This document shows, piece by piece, positions 25,601 to 34,700 of a stretch of DNA of 64,000 bases; within the stretch, counting starts at the first letter, position 1; each line of letters opens with the position of its first letter. The position numbers and the translations under genes are program-made. The notes under the pieces are model-generated. The model ran no database searches. It had not been told where the DNA came from and was given only the letters and a program-made list of their open reading frames with translations. The DNA is from Branchiostoma floridae (lineage: Eukaryota > Chordata > Leptocardii > Amphioxiformes > Branchiostomatidae): positions 15,048,769 to 15,112,768 of the forward strand of contig NC_049982.1 of NCBI RefSeq assembly GCF_000003815.2. The letters run 5' to 3'.

Positions 25601-28600
25601 GAAATCAGTCCTTGCACCTAAGAGAATAGTAACAGAAAACATGGAAGCACATAAGGCCGGAACACGACCTGAAATTTCATGTCTATGCTAGCCAACGGAT
25701 GGCGGGGCTGCCTAGACTGGTGCTACATACCACTGGAATGGGAACAGAAAACAACAAACCACGAATTTTTCCCAATACTACCACTGGAATGGGAACAGAA
25801 CACAACAAGCCAGGTGTAAAAGTGTAGCACTCTACAGTATGAGGTTGTTGCAAAACATAGACAACTATAATCAGATATATAAGACCCATATGAGAAAAAA
25901 TTATCCCATTACTACCACTGGAGTGGGAACAGAACACAAAAAGCCTCATGTGAAACATTGATACAGGTAATTCCTGATGCAATCATGATAAACACAAGGC
26001 AAAACATATGGTGATGAGAAAACATTTCAAGTTGAATGTAAAAGTAATCGGATATGCCAATGCCAAGCCAAGCGCCTGCAACATCGGTAAACATTGAATA
26101 AATACACAACAGGGTTGAATGTGCATCCACCTACAAGAAAGGAGTTGTAAATAAGGATCAGAAAAAAGGGGGGTATGCAGAATGATATCAGGACAATGAT
26201 GCTATCAATGGTGAAAGAATGGGGCGGTGGGAGGGAAAAAATCGCAGGAGATCTCAAGAAGACGAACCTTCCGACAGCGTGGTTGGGTTTTTCTGCCACG
26301 AGGGTTGACTCATGAATATTAATTAACTGGCTCTCCCAGCTCCGCGTGCTCGGAGCGTGATCATGAATATTCAAAAGCATGTGCGAGTAAACCACGGAAG
26401 CTCATGAATATTAAGTAGTGCAAGTCTCGCAACGTTTTGGCGCCAAAATCCCCAGCCTTGCTCGGGCCGTTCAAAATCAATTTGCGTCGCAAAGTCTTTT
26501 TTCACTTCCGAGCAAGGCTTTAAAATCACGTTCATAGAAGAATTACTCTAATCATTCAAGTTTGGCGGAAACAGAAGGTGTGTTTTATTCATAAAGCTCG
26601 GGCAATCCGCCCGAGACTTAGGAAAAATACAACCATGAGAATCAACGGTATAATGTAAAAGCTTAGGTACTTCTGTAAACCCATATAAAGAAATAATGGA
26701 ATATTTCAACTTCTTTACAAATCTAATACTTTCGATCATCGACTTAACAGCCTCGAACCATGACATGGGAAATATTTTGGAGAGTCAATTCTTCATAAAT
26801 CTAGCCACCAAAACCCGCTATGTGCGGGGCAAAAAGATCGACAGCCGTAACAAGGCGCCAAAACAGAGCGACATGCGACGGGCCCGTACAGAACTGGCGG
26901 ATATGATTACGCCACATGTCATGGATGTTAAAATGCTGCTTATTTGAAAATAAAATCCTCAATGCGGTAAATTGTGAGATAGACACATTTTGAAAAGGGA
27001 TGCATGAGGCATATAACCAGTTTTGATCACAAGTATGTCTTAAAGATCGCAGCTACCCACCGTGTGGATCCGTTGTTGCAAAATAGAATGGTATAAATAA
27101 ACAATGTAACGTTACGTCAAGATGAACTAAATAAGGGGACTAAACATTCTTGAGAGGGGAATAAACAGACCAATATGCAAGTACACGAAAAAACAAACTA
27201 GGAAAAGGTGAATTTAATAGATTACCAGCTGTGTTATGTGACGAGAGTTTTCCCCCTGGTTGAAAAAACCACTACTAAAAGCTAACGATAACAGTTCTGC
27301 AAATTGGGCGGCAATCCGCCGCCGGGTCCCAGATATTTAAAAACACTAATTGACTAGCGATCAGCTAAAGTTTGGCATGTTGGACGTCACTCCGTCGTGT
27401 CCAAGTATTTCAAAACACTACCCAACTGGCGAAAGGCTAACATATTTACATAATGGACGGCAATCCGCCTGGTTCTGAATATTTCAACACTAGCCAGCTA
27501 GTAAAACTAAGGGTTTGCTCGTCATGCTGGACGGCAATCCGCCGATTTCCAGATATTTCAAAAATTTTGACCTGATTTCAAAGCGGCCACAAGGGCTCCC
27601 CGTATATTCTTGTTACAGTAGTAGATGGAATTCCCGTAGTTTGACCAAGGAAACCTCCTTGGTTTGACAAATGGAGAACGTCGTAATCAAAGTAGGCGGC
27701 ATAATTACCGCCACGGAACCGTAAAAAACACGGAATCCGTTCGCCTGTCACGTGGAGTTGTATGGTGGGATGGAATCTCGGCAACTCGCCAGCTATTGTC
27801 GGCCGCATTTTGGGCTTATGTGAATCAAAAGTTATTGACAACCCGTAGGTGTCGTATATCATACAAAATAAAACTGGAAATGTTACAGAATGAACGTCGC
27901 GACGCCAGGATTGGTTCATGAGGGGATCTCGGCAGCCCGCCGACTAGCGTGCCAACCACCGCCGTGCATCAAATTTACGTGACTCCGTTATACACAGGAG
28001 TTGAAACGACGTTACAAAAATTCTGTAAAGCGTGGCAAAAATGTAGAGCCTGGGTTCCCAAGGCGAAAGGGCCAGACTCGAAGTAGACATTTAATGAGAC
28101 GAAGCATGTCAATGAATAAGGCTTCACAAAGAACAAACGCGTCCGACGTCTAAGTTCAAATAGAAGTAACGGTTATGAATATGGTAAATAGGATAGTCCC
28201 GAGACGACAATCAAGAAACCAACCGGGGATCACAAAGAAGGCTTCCAACGCCGAAGCCATCATAGAAAGGACTTACCGGGAACTATAGGGAGCAGGCGGA
28301 AAAACTTTTGCAAAAAAATCGCAGGAGATCTCAAGAAGACGAACCTTCCAACAGCGTGGTTGGGTTTTTCTGCCACGAGGGTTGACTCATGAATATTAAT
28401 TAACTGGCTCTCCCAGCTCCGCGTGCTCGGAGCGTGATCATGAATATTCAAAAGCATGTGCGAGTAAACCACGGAAGCTCATGAATATTAAGTAGTGCAA
28501 GTCTCGCAACGTTTTGGCGCCAAAATCCCCAGCCTTGCTCGGGCCGTTCAAAATCAATTTTGCTCGAAGCAGGTGTGTACGTGTTGGGCATATCTAATAC

Positions 28601-30301
28601 AGGTATAATACTAGTATTCTATGAACAGATGTGTGAAGTTGGCCAGCTACGTTTGAAACAATCACCCTTTTTTCTCGTTTACCTCACCAGGTCACTTATA
28701 TCTAGGATCCCGGACGCGGGTCCAGTTGCTAACATCCAACCGGTGGACGGCAAACTACAGGAAGTGTACAACATCCTGAAGGTCAGTCTACCGGTACTGT
28801 GCGAGAAACTTCGCCACTAGCGCTGTAGCGTTGAGAAAGGAACGAAAATGCATCATAGAATTTTGGCACACTATCGTCCTTTTGCTTGTTTAGCTGACTG
28901 GTTGCGACATGACTGACAGAAACAGACCACGAGGACACAACAGAAAACAATTCATCGATAGTTCACCATATGTTATAGAACAAGATACACCTGCCTTTGT
29001 GATTAAAACGTTTGTTGACGTGCGGACCCAATAACCACTTGTGCAAAGAAAAAGGTAGATACGATATTGGAGAATTTTGTAGAAAAGCTCTCCACATGTG
29101 TCATGTATACGTCTGTAGATTTGCAGTATTTCAGCTCTGATCTCTGCCTCTCCCCTCCCTGTAGGCCGCCCATCCCAACATGACGGTGTACCTACGCGAG
29201 GAGGTGCCAGAGCGCATGCACTACACGCACAACCGCCGCATCATGCCCATAGTCGCCCTGGCGGACGAGGGGTGGGAGGTCATCCCGGTAACTAGTTTCT
29301 CTCGACTGCCACCGTGGAATGTCATCTTGTTTCTATTTGACTATAACTATTATTTACAGCAATTTGTTGTTTTCAGGTTGAAAGGAATATCTTAAGTACC
29401 CAAAATATAACTGGGCACATATGTAAACTATAAACTCATTTTAGACATATGTTAATGACATTAATCAATGTACCGATAAACCAACAAACGCCACAGAAAA
29501 TACCATCTCCTTGGTGAACATAAAGGCAATAACACAGTCCTTGAATCATTTTCCAATTGTTGTTGCTACACGAACACGTGTTCGTTTTACTATTTTACTA
29601 ACGTTGCACTAGGCCCTAGTCCACCGGCCACACAGATTATGAATACTGTGTCTGTTTCAGTCGGAATCGGAGGTGACTGACTACAAGTTGAACCTGAAGG
29701 GAGCTCACGGCTACGACAACATGCTCATGAACATGAAGCCCATATTCCTGGCAAGGGTGTGTACTCACTAGCACTGCAAATGTTCCCATGGTACCAATAT
29801 TGCTTATAAGTTATACACGTGCATTTGAAACAAGGTACATGGATGTATACTCTCACAAATGTGGTTTAATCTTCCAACTCATGACAATCTTAAAAATCCC
29901 CACAAAAATTACTTATGGAAGTTCGATCTGCAAAGAGCAGAGAAATATGTTGGTGCGTTTGCAAGACAATAATGAAATGCTGAAAATGTTATGTTGGATA
30001 TGAGAACTATGCTACGCTGCTTGTCAGATTATATTCACATTTTAACAAGCTGTCATTTTAGGGGCCTCGCTTCAAACGTGGTTACCAGGCAACACCCTTC
30101 TACGCAGTGGACATCTACAATCTGATATGTGAGTTGCTGGGCGTTACCCCTGCCCCTAACAACGGAACCTGGGAACGAGTCAGCGATCTCTTGGTTCCCT
30201 TGTCGGCCGGTGACGTCACCTGTGGTGGTGTTAGCCTGGCAGTGAGCTGGGCGAGCTTGCTGTTGGTGATAACCTCTCTTATGTGCTCAACATTATTCTG
30301 A
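16605..30301 (+). CDS. Ectonucleotide pyrophosphatase/phosphodiesterase (ENPP4/5/6 type), complete, ten coding exons
   Basis: Exons: 16605-16726, 17106-17215, 17782-17855, 18093-18260, 18670-18795, 19193-19344, 28706-28781, 29165-29287, 29661-29756 and 30062-30301. All introns are GT-AG, phases agree, total 428 aa. A signal peptide (about residues 1-20) is followed directly by the catalytic domain, with no somatomedin or nuclease-like domains, so this is the short ENPP4-6 type. Zinc and catalytic residues are all present: Asp32 in LLVSFDGCRWDF, nucleophile Thr68 in KTFPSHW, Asp184 and His188 in QPDETAH, Asp231 and His232 in ADHGM, His333 in AHGYDN. The end (VDIYNLICELLGVTPAPNNG) and a terminal hydrophobic stretch with no cytoplasmic tail resemble GPI-anchored ENPP6. 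ENPP6, however, uses Ser where this has Thr. It should be an extracellular, membrane-anchored phosphodiesterase; the substrate is not predictable. The exon 6 acceptor at 19192 gives exact length agreement with the family. Confidence 0.95.
19589..19607 (+). repeat. Hairpin with AATCC loop (copy 1)
   Basis: CTCGGGCAATCCGCCCGAG: 7-bp perfect arms around a 5-nt loop. The identical copy in unit 2 is at 26597-26615. Confidence 0.85.
20479..20608 (+). repeat. Two further AATCC-loop hairpins
   Basis: CTTGGGCAATCCGCCCAAG at 20479-20497 has perfect 7-bp arms. It differs from the 19589 hairpin by a C-G to T-A pair exchange in the stem, a compensatory change. A weaker relative, CTTGGGCAGTCCGCCAACG, is at 20590-20608. 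Confidence 0.75.
22569..23120 (+). repeat. Minisatellite, about five units of roughly 106 bp
   Basis: The marker CACCTCCGTACAATG (or a close variant) recurs at 22665, 22771, 22875, 22987 and 23059. Each full unit also contains a block like CCACTGGAAATGGGAACAGA. Unit lengths are 106, 104, 112 and 72 bp. The same block reappears beyond the MITEs at 25730-25934. Confidence 0.85.
23126..23795 (+). mobile_element. MITE copy A with TTAA target duplication (piggyBac-like)
   Basis: A 662-bp element lies between TTAA at 23126-23129 and TTAA at 23792-23795. The left end GGTATCGGACCGGAGTT and the reverse complement of the right end (GGTTCCGGGTCGGAGTT) form imperfect terminal inverted repeats. TTAA duplication is the hallmark of piggyBac-family transposition. 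No transposase is encoded; the short open frames inside are incidental. Confidence 0.8.
23796..24923. other. Spacer between the two MITEs
   Basis: 1.1 kb of repeat-block sequence with no recognised gene. It contains a GACGTCACGGAGTGACGTC inverted repeat near 24137-24155 and a G-run near 24738-24748. Confidence 0.5.
24924..25584 (+). mobile_element. MITE copy B, same orientation as copy A
   Basis: Essentially identical to copy A over its whole length except for a 9-bp deletion (CTCCGGTCA) near the right end. It is also flanked by TTAA on both sides, at 24924 and 25581. Near identity means recent mobility or recent local duplication. Confidence 0.8.
25730..25934 (+). repeat. Three dispersed copies of the minisatellite core
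   Basis: CCACTGGAATGGGAACAGAA at 25730-25749 and 25781-25800, and a one-base variant at 25915-25934. It is the same core as in the 22.6-23.1 kb array, so array-type sequence resumes after the MITEs. Confidence 0.75.
26484..28560 (+). mobile_element. Repeat unit 2 (2.1 kb) in ENPP intron 6
   Basis: Begins with the same left end as unit 1 and finishes with the same right end (28312-28560). The right end carries three copies of TCATGAATATT (28387, 28438, 28479; in unit 1 at 26310, 26361, 26402), spaced 51 and 41 bp, like subterminal transposase-binding repeats. A CGTGG/CCACG hairpin lies just before them. The interior has four tandem units of about 74 bp (27306-27600). The open frame at 27578-27919 (minus) matches nothing I know. 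Confidence 0.6.
27306..27600 (+). repeat. Tandem repeat, four units of about 74 bp with a GGCAATCCGCC core
   Basis: Units start at 27306, 27382, 27455 and 27529 (76, 73 and 74 bp apart). Each has a GGACGGCAATCCGCC-type core followed by an AGATATTTCAAAACACTA-type segment. The first unit has the strongest stem (GGCGGC/GCCGCC around the loop). The second is diverged (GGACGTCACTCCGTC). Confidence 0.8.
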
Positions 30302-30399
30302 AGTTAGGTGTTTTCCTGATTAGAAATGGTGACATCAATCATGAAAACGAATTGCCCCACTGTTTTCTCCATAGACTAGACATCGGTATCAGCGTGGGC

Positions 30400-30482
30400 G
30401 CCATCCTTCGTAGTAACCACTGGCTCAATTTCACTAGCTTGCTTCGTGCTTTAGGAAGCCAGTGGTTAACACAGAGGATGGC
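30400..30482 (+). repeat. Inverted repeat (26-bp arms) in the ENPP 3'UTR
   Basis: Left arm 30400-30425 and right arm 30457-30482 pair over 26 bp with about four mismatches. They include a perfect 12-bp core, TAACCACTGGCT against AGCCAGTGGTTA. The loop is about 31 nt. It lies between the ENPP stop codon and its poly(A) signal. Confidence 0.8.
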
Positions 30483-30526
30483 ATCCAAGCTAAGCAATAG
30501 AACACGTGATTTTGAAAGGCAGTAAC

Positions 30527-30532
30527 AATAAA
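30527..30532 (+). terminator. Poly(A) signal AATAAA of the ENPP gene
   Basis: AATAAA 226 bp after the ENPP stop codon, followed within 40 bp by T-rich sequence. It is the first canonical signal after the stop. Confidence 0.6.
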
Positions 30533-30903
30533 AACTTTTAGATTCTAGCTTGAATAGTCTTATTCGGTCGATTAAAGTTTTAAAAAAACATAGACCTTCG
30601 TGTGTTTCTATGTGCATAGGTAATCAACACTCATTTCCTTCAGAAGGTTGAACCTTTTTAATTCAAGAATAATCACACATACTGGTTCAGGTAACAGGGA
30701 ATATTGAGCATCTAACTAGAACGGAAGAATTCAGCCAGATTGATAACATCATATTTAGCCAGGCATTTTTGTCGTTGCAGAAAAATAGTAGTGATTGGCC
30801 TATCAGGATAAACGATATTTGTCATCGGACCAATGAATAAAATGCGTATAGTGATCATTGACAGAGTTAGCCCTTACGAGTTCGCTGACACAGAATAAAA
30901 GAC

Positions 30904-33900
30904 TTAACCGGAAACGTTATAACGGTTATAGCAGTAATAGTATTCTACTTTTGGAGCTATGTTTTTGTTTGGAGCTGCGGAGCCATGGCGTTGTTTGGCG
31001 GGTCTGCACACCAGCATGGCCAGGGCCACTCCTGCCGCCAGTCCCCCCACAGCAGCGGCCGCCACCGTCCCTACAGCAGTACTCAGGCGCACACCTCCGT
31101 CTGGCACAAACACACGGGAACTGGTCAGGCACGGTCAGACAGGACAAACATCGGCCAACAAGGACCACCAAGGATGATGAAAGCTGGTGGTATCCGCTAC
31201 CAATACTTATCCCGACTCCTAACCCTCAATTCATTATTTTTACCTTCAAAGTAGCTTTCTTTAGCCTAACGCTTAAAATCAGCTGGGATGGATGAAGCAG
31301 AATTTCCAACCGCTAAAAACGCACGTTCATCCAGCCGTTTAATTTCTGGGTAGGTAATCTGAACTTTTTCTTATACACCAAGGAGACCTTGAAAAATAAT
31401 AAGGCACTCTCCATTATAAGCATTGATTATTTGGCGAAGGTATGTGTTCGTGGAACTCATAGTTGACTGTTATTTTGAAAGAAGTGCGTTTGTTCGACAG
31501 TCATGACCACGCTCTATTCCCATCAAGTTACAGGATATCATTTTGATAACATGGTATAAACAGTTCTGGTGAATAGATCGCGGCTATTGGTAATATTTTG
31601 GCTGCCGAATTTCATGAATATTTTTTGATATTGATTCAGTGTACTGCCGCTTTAGCACATGCAATCTCCGACTGACCACAAGCCTGGATCGGTGGTTTTC
31701 CCTCTTGTTGGTCGTCCATTGGCTCAGCATATGGGCTGGAAAAATGGCTGGCCAACCTTTCCGGGTTTGTAGTCCACTCACGTCCTTGTGTTCGCTCATA
31801 CGAACTCTCCACCGAAAGTTCCCCTCCTACCACTGAAGCGCCGCCTTGCGGAATGGTCTTTGCCTCAGCAACTGGAGAAACGAACATGTTGATGGGGAGG
31901 CGAAACTATTTTATGTGCAATTGGTAAAATTTAAGGTAAACACAAAAAGGGACAGTTCATTTGAAGAACAAGGGAGGTATGGGTAGGAGGTTGAGGATGT
32001 TTTACTTTTGAATGGGGAAAGAGGTGGGCACGTGTTAAATACAGAAAACTCGAAATTGCAAGTTACGTGAGGTCTTGCCATCAATGGATGTGATAGGCTA
32101 TAGGTATGAACAAGATTCTTGGTATGATGTGAATGGGGAGAGGAAGGAAAGAGATGCTCATGTATCCTAAACAAGAAAGCAAATGACGTTTTGTAATTGC
32201 ACTGCCTCTTATAATTGGAAATGGCCTGAGCTTGCTGTCATTTATATCATGGAAGATGTACACACTTTCATGTGCAAGTAGGACGGAGCGCTGTTTAGTT
32301 ATGGCTACAAGCGAAAATGTCGTTTCGTGATGAGAAACATTTAAGATACATGAACATGAAGTATGAATTCCATTCCCACAAAAGCTTCCCCCTTTCGGAG
32401 CCGAATAGTCTACTGTCCGGGCTGTAACTGGCCCCTCCTAGCCGAGAGGCCGGCGGAGGTTGGGCGGGCTGCTATAAGCGAGATTTAATCAGGCTAGGAG
32501 CCGGATGGTTTCGGAAGGAATAACACGCCGTATACATGTATATACAAAAACAGAGATCAGCTGAACATTCTTGCAGTTCCTCCCGATAATTTAGGTCTAC
32601 AATCCGTAAATCAAAGTTAACTTCCCATGCCTGAAGGCCTGTCACTGTCAGTAGTCTCTACCGGACTGACTATTGTGGCTAACAGGGAGAATAATTTTCC
32701 AGGGAGTTTAACTACCATGGTCTGAATTGTCGCGCAGCTACCTGAGGGGTGGTGTTAACCATAGCGCGGACTGATTCCCCTGCGCCTGGCCAATTTGCCG
32801 ATTTTTTGCCGAATTCTCCAATCTGTACCCCCGTAGGGAGGCGTGGCGGGCCTGTCAGCACGTAGGCTGTAGCGATCCCCACACAAACACGCCCCGCCGG
32901 GCATGTTCAAACAGCCCGGGAGGAATGTGACGGGAATAATGTTGGAGCTAGCTTGGTGAAGATTACGTGGAAGTGTGAATTCGCAATTCTAGGATGGGAT
33001 ATGTAAGATACATATCCTACTTTGAAAGAATGCATGGACTTCAGGCATAATACGGGTTGTTCCTGTTTCGACGAGACTACCATTTCCCATCATGAGGATC
33101 CCAAAAGTTTGTTTTTGACGGTCAAAGGCTACATATTTTCAACTAGAGACACCATTTGGACGTGTAGAGTTTTGTAACGTTTTATTCGGTTGCCAACGTC
33201 TTACAGGGAGGGGTGGGTGATTTTGCCTCTGCTAAAACAAATAAGAAACATTCAGTATCCTCCTGCAATTGTTATAGTAAATTATACAGCATGGAAAGTT
33301 CCGACCTGAATAGCGGAAATCCCATTCCAAGGTGAAGGATTGTGCAGTGAATAACGAGCGACACAGGCGGTCCTGTCTGGGACAAGGCTGTGCAGTCAGA
33401 CGGTCGTTATGCGGCGTAATGATGGAGGCACAGGACTATTATGGGCTTTCATAAATCATGATTATCTGCAAGCAGATGTGTTCTTTTGATTCATTTCACA
33501 TGCCCTAAAAGACATCTTAAAATGCACGTAAGAAACAAGCCGAAGGCAATACATCTACTTATACAGTCTGTGTGAGGCCCAGTTACATCACAAACACATG
33601 AAGTTTAGGCACTGTTCCCAACATCTGTTTCCCTTCTCCGTGTCTGGAAGGTCAATGCGATAACTGTTACCAAGGAACTAAGAGAACACATAAGTAAAGT
33701 CTGTTTCATCAGTAAGTGTCCGACTAGGGAGGGTTGAAAAGGGAAGGCTTTCTTGATCTAATCTCCAAGCAGATGTAGAGAAGCAAAATGGGTTCTCATG
33801 CTCCAGATTAGGGCTAGGATTGATTTGGTTCGCTGCCCCTCGTTACGACTTTGCCTTTCTACATCTGTTTGGGGATCATCAGTATATTTGCTCTGCGCTT

Positions 33901-34347
33901 CATTCTACTCTTATATGATCTTGTATCTCATGACAGACCTTGCAATTTTCTCAAGTCAGGAATCCGACCTGGTGCCCGACCATTTGTTATCAGAGTATGG
34001 CCTTGTTGCCGGCAACTGAACTACTTGATGTGGTATAAACTAAAATGTGAATAGTCCAAACTCCAAAGAAATCAGACGTTTCCGCAAGTCAGCCAGGAGT
34101 AACGGCGAAACAGGAACAACCCGTCTCCGGACCTCTCACGAACCATTGAACTCCCTCTGAAGGAAAGGCTTTATAAACTGGTCGCTAACATCTTTTTCTC
34201 TCGGCATAAAAAGCTGTAAAAAGACCTTACACCTTTCTACGTTCTAAGTTTACATCTAACACTTAAATCAGTCTTACCTGGAGACATTAGAGTCAGGGCC
34301 AGGCCCAGCACGGGCAGTGTTGCTGCTTTCTGAGCTCCCATTTCCAT
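30904..34347 (-). CDS. Candidate small single-pass type I membrane protein, 118 aa, three exons, unrecognised
   Basis: Exons: 34278-34347 (ATG in the good context AGGATGG), 31782-31871 and 30904-31100 (TAA stop). Donors are gtaaga and gtgagt, the acceptors follow pyrimidine tracts, and all phases close (70+90+197 = 357 nt). Exon 1 encodes a signal peptide (hydrophobic core TLPVLGLALTLM). Exon 2 gives a short Gly/Ser-rich ectodomain of about 35 residues. Exon 3 opens with a transmembrane segment near residues 60-85, rich in Ala, Gly and Val with GxxxG spacing (TAVGTVAAAAVGGLAAG then VALAMLVC). A basic stop-transfer (RPAKQRH) and a tail with a tyrosine cluster (EYYYCYNRY) follow. I do not recognise the family and assign no function. 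The model is tail to tail with ENPP. Unseen extra exons in the 2.4-kb intron are possible. Confidence 0.55.
31872..34277 (-). other. Intron of the small membrane-protein model
   Basis: No further exon found. It contains a GC-rich patch near 32400-32520 with an inverted pair CTCCTAGCC/GGCTAGGAG (32435 and 32492), and a short palindrome at 32997-33017. It could instead be intergenic if the model is wrong. Confidence 0.4.
32997..33017. repeat. Perfect 9-bp inverted repeat with 3-bp spacer
   Basis: GGATATGTA and TACATATCC flank AGA. Confidence 0.9.
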
Positions 34348-34700
34348 CCTCTTTCCCTTTCCAAACACGTGACTAGATCTAGTAGACCAAAACATGTTTG
34401 CAAACGGAGCGCTATGAATAGTGCCCCGCTGACACACGGAAGTCAGGCGGGACACCCAGAGCTTCAGAAGTAGCCTTCTTCGCAGACTTCTAGGAGCGCC
34501 AGTGTTTGTTTTTTGGGAAGAGCTGATTCGCGAGTTTGAACTTGAGCCAAGGTTCTGTATTGTCTAAAACGAGAGATCGTTTCCGCGCTCCTAGGCGCCC
34601 CTACAGGAAATGCATGGTTTAGACTCTATATGTGAACTTAAAAGGAAAGGAAGTTCTTGTCGTTCCATGAATAAAACCTTGGCCATTGCCCCCTTGTCAT

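Larger units (their letters stand above)
19473..26483 (+). mobile_element. Repeat unit 1 (7.0 kb) in ENPP intron 6, sharing both ends with unit 2
   Basis: Its first 325 bp (19473-19797) recur at 26481-26805 with about three mismatches clustered at the right edge. Its last 249 bp (26235-26483) recur at 28312-28560 with one mismatch. Units 1 and 2 are therefore head to tail and share left and right ends but not interiors. The sequence CCGAGCAAGGCT at 19500-19511 is inverted near the right end (26454-26465), giving subterminal inverted repeats. The interior contains a minisatellite and two MITEs. No transposase or reverse transcriptase is recognisable. Class uncertain; probably a non-autonomous DNA element. 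Confidence 0.6.

Noticed and set aside
26235-26805. Considered as a 571-bp LTR in the middle of an LTR retrotransposon
   Set aside because: The flanking copies are only half each (right half at 28312, left half at 19473). There is no TG..CA ending, primer-binding site or gag-pol; head-to-tail element ends explain it better.
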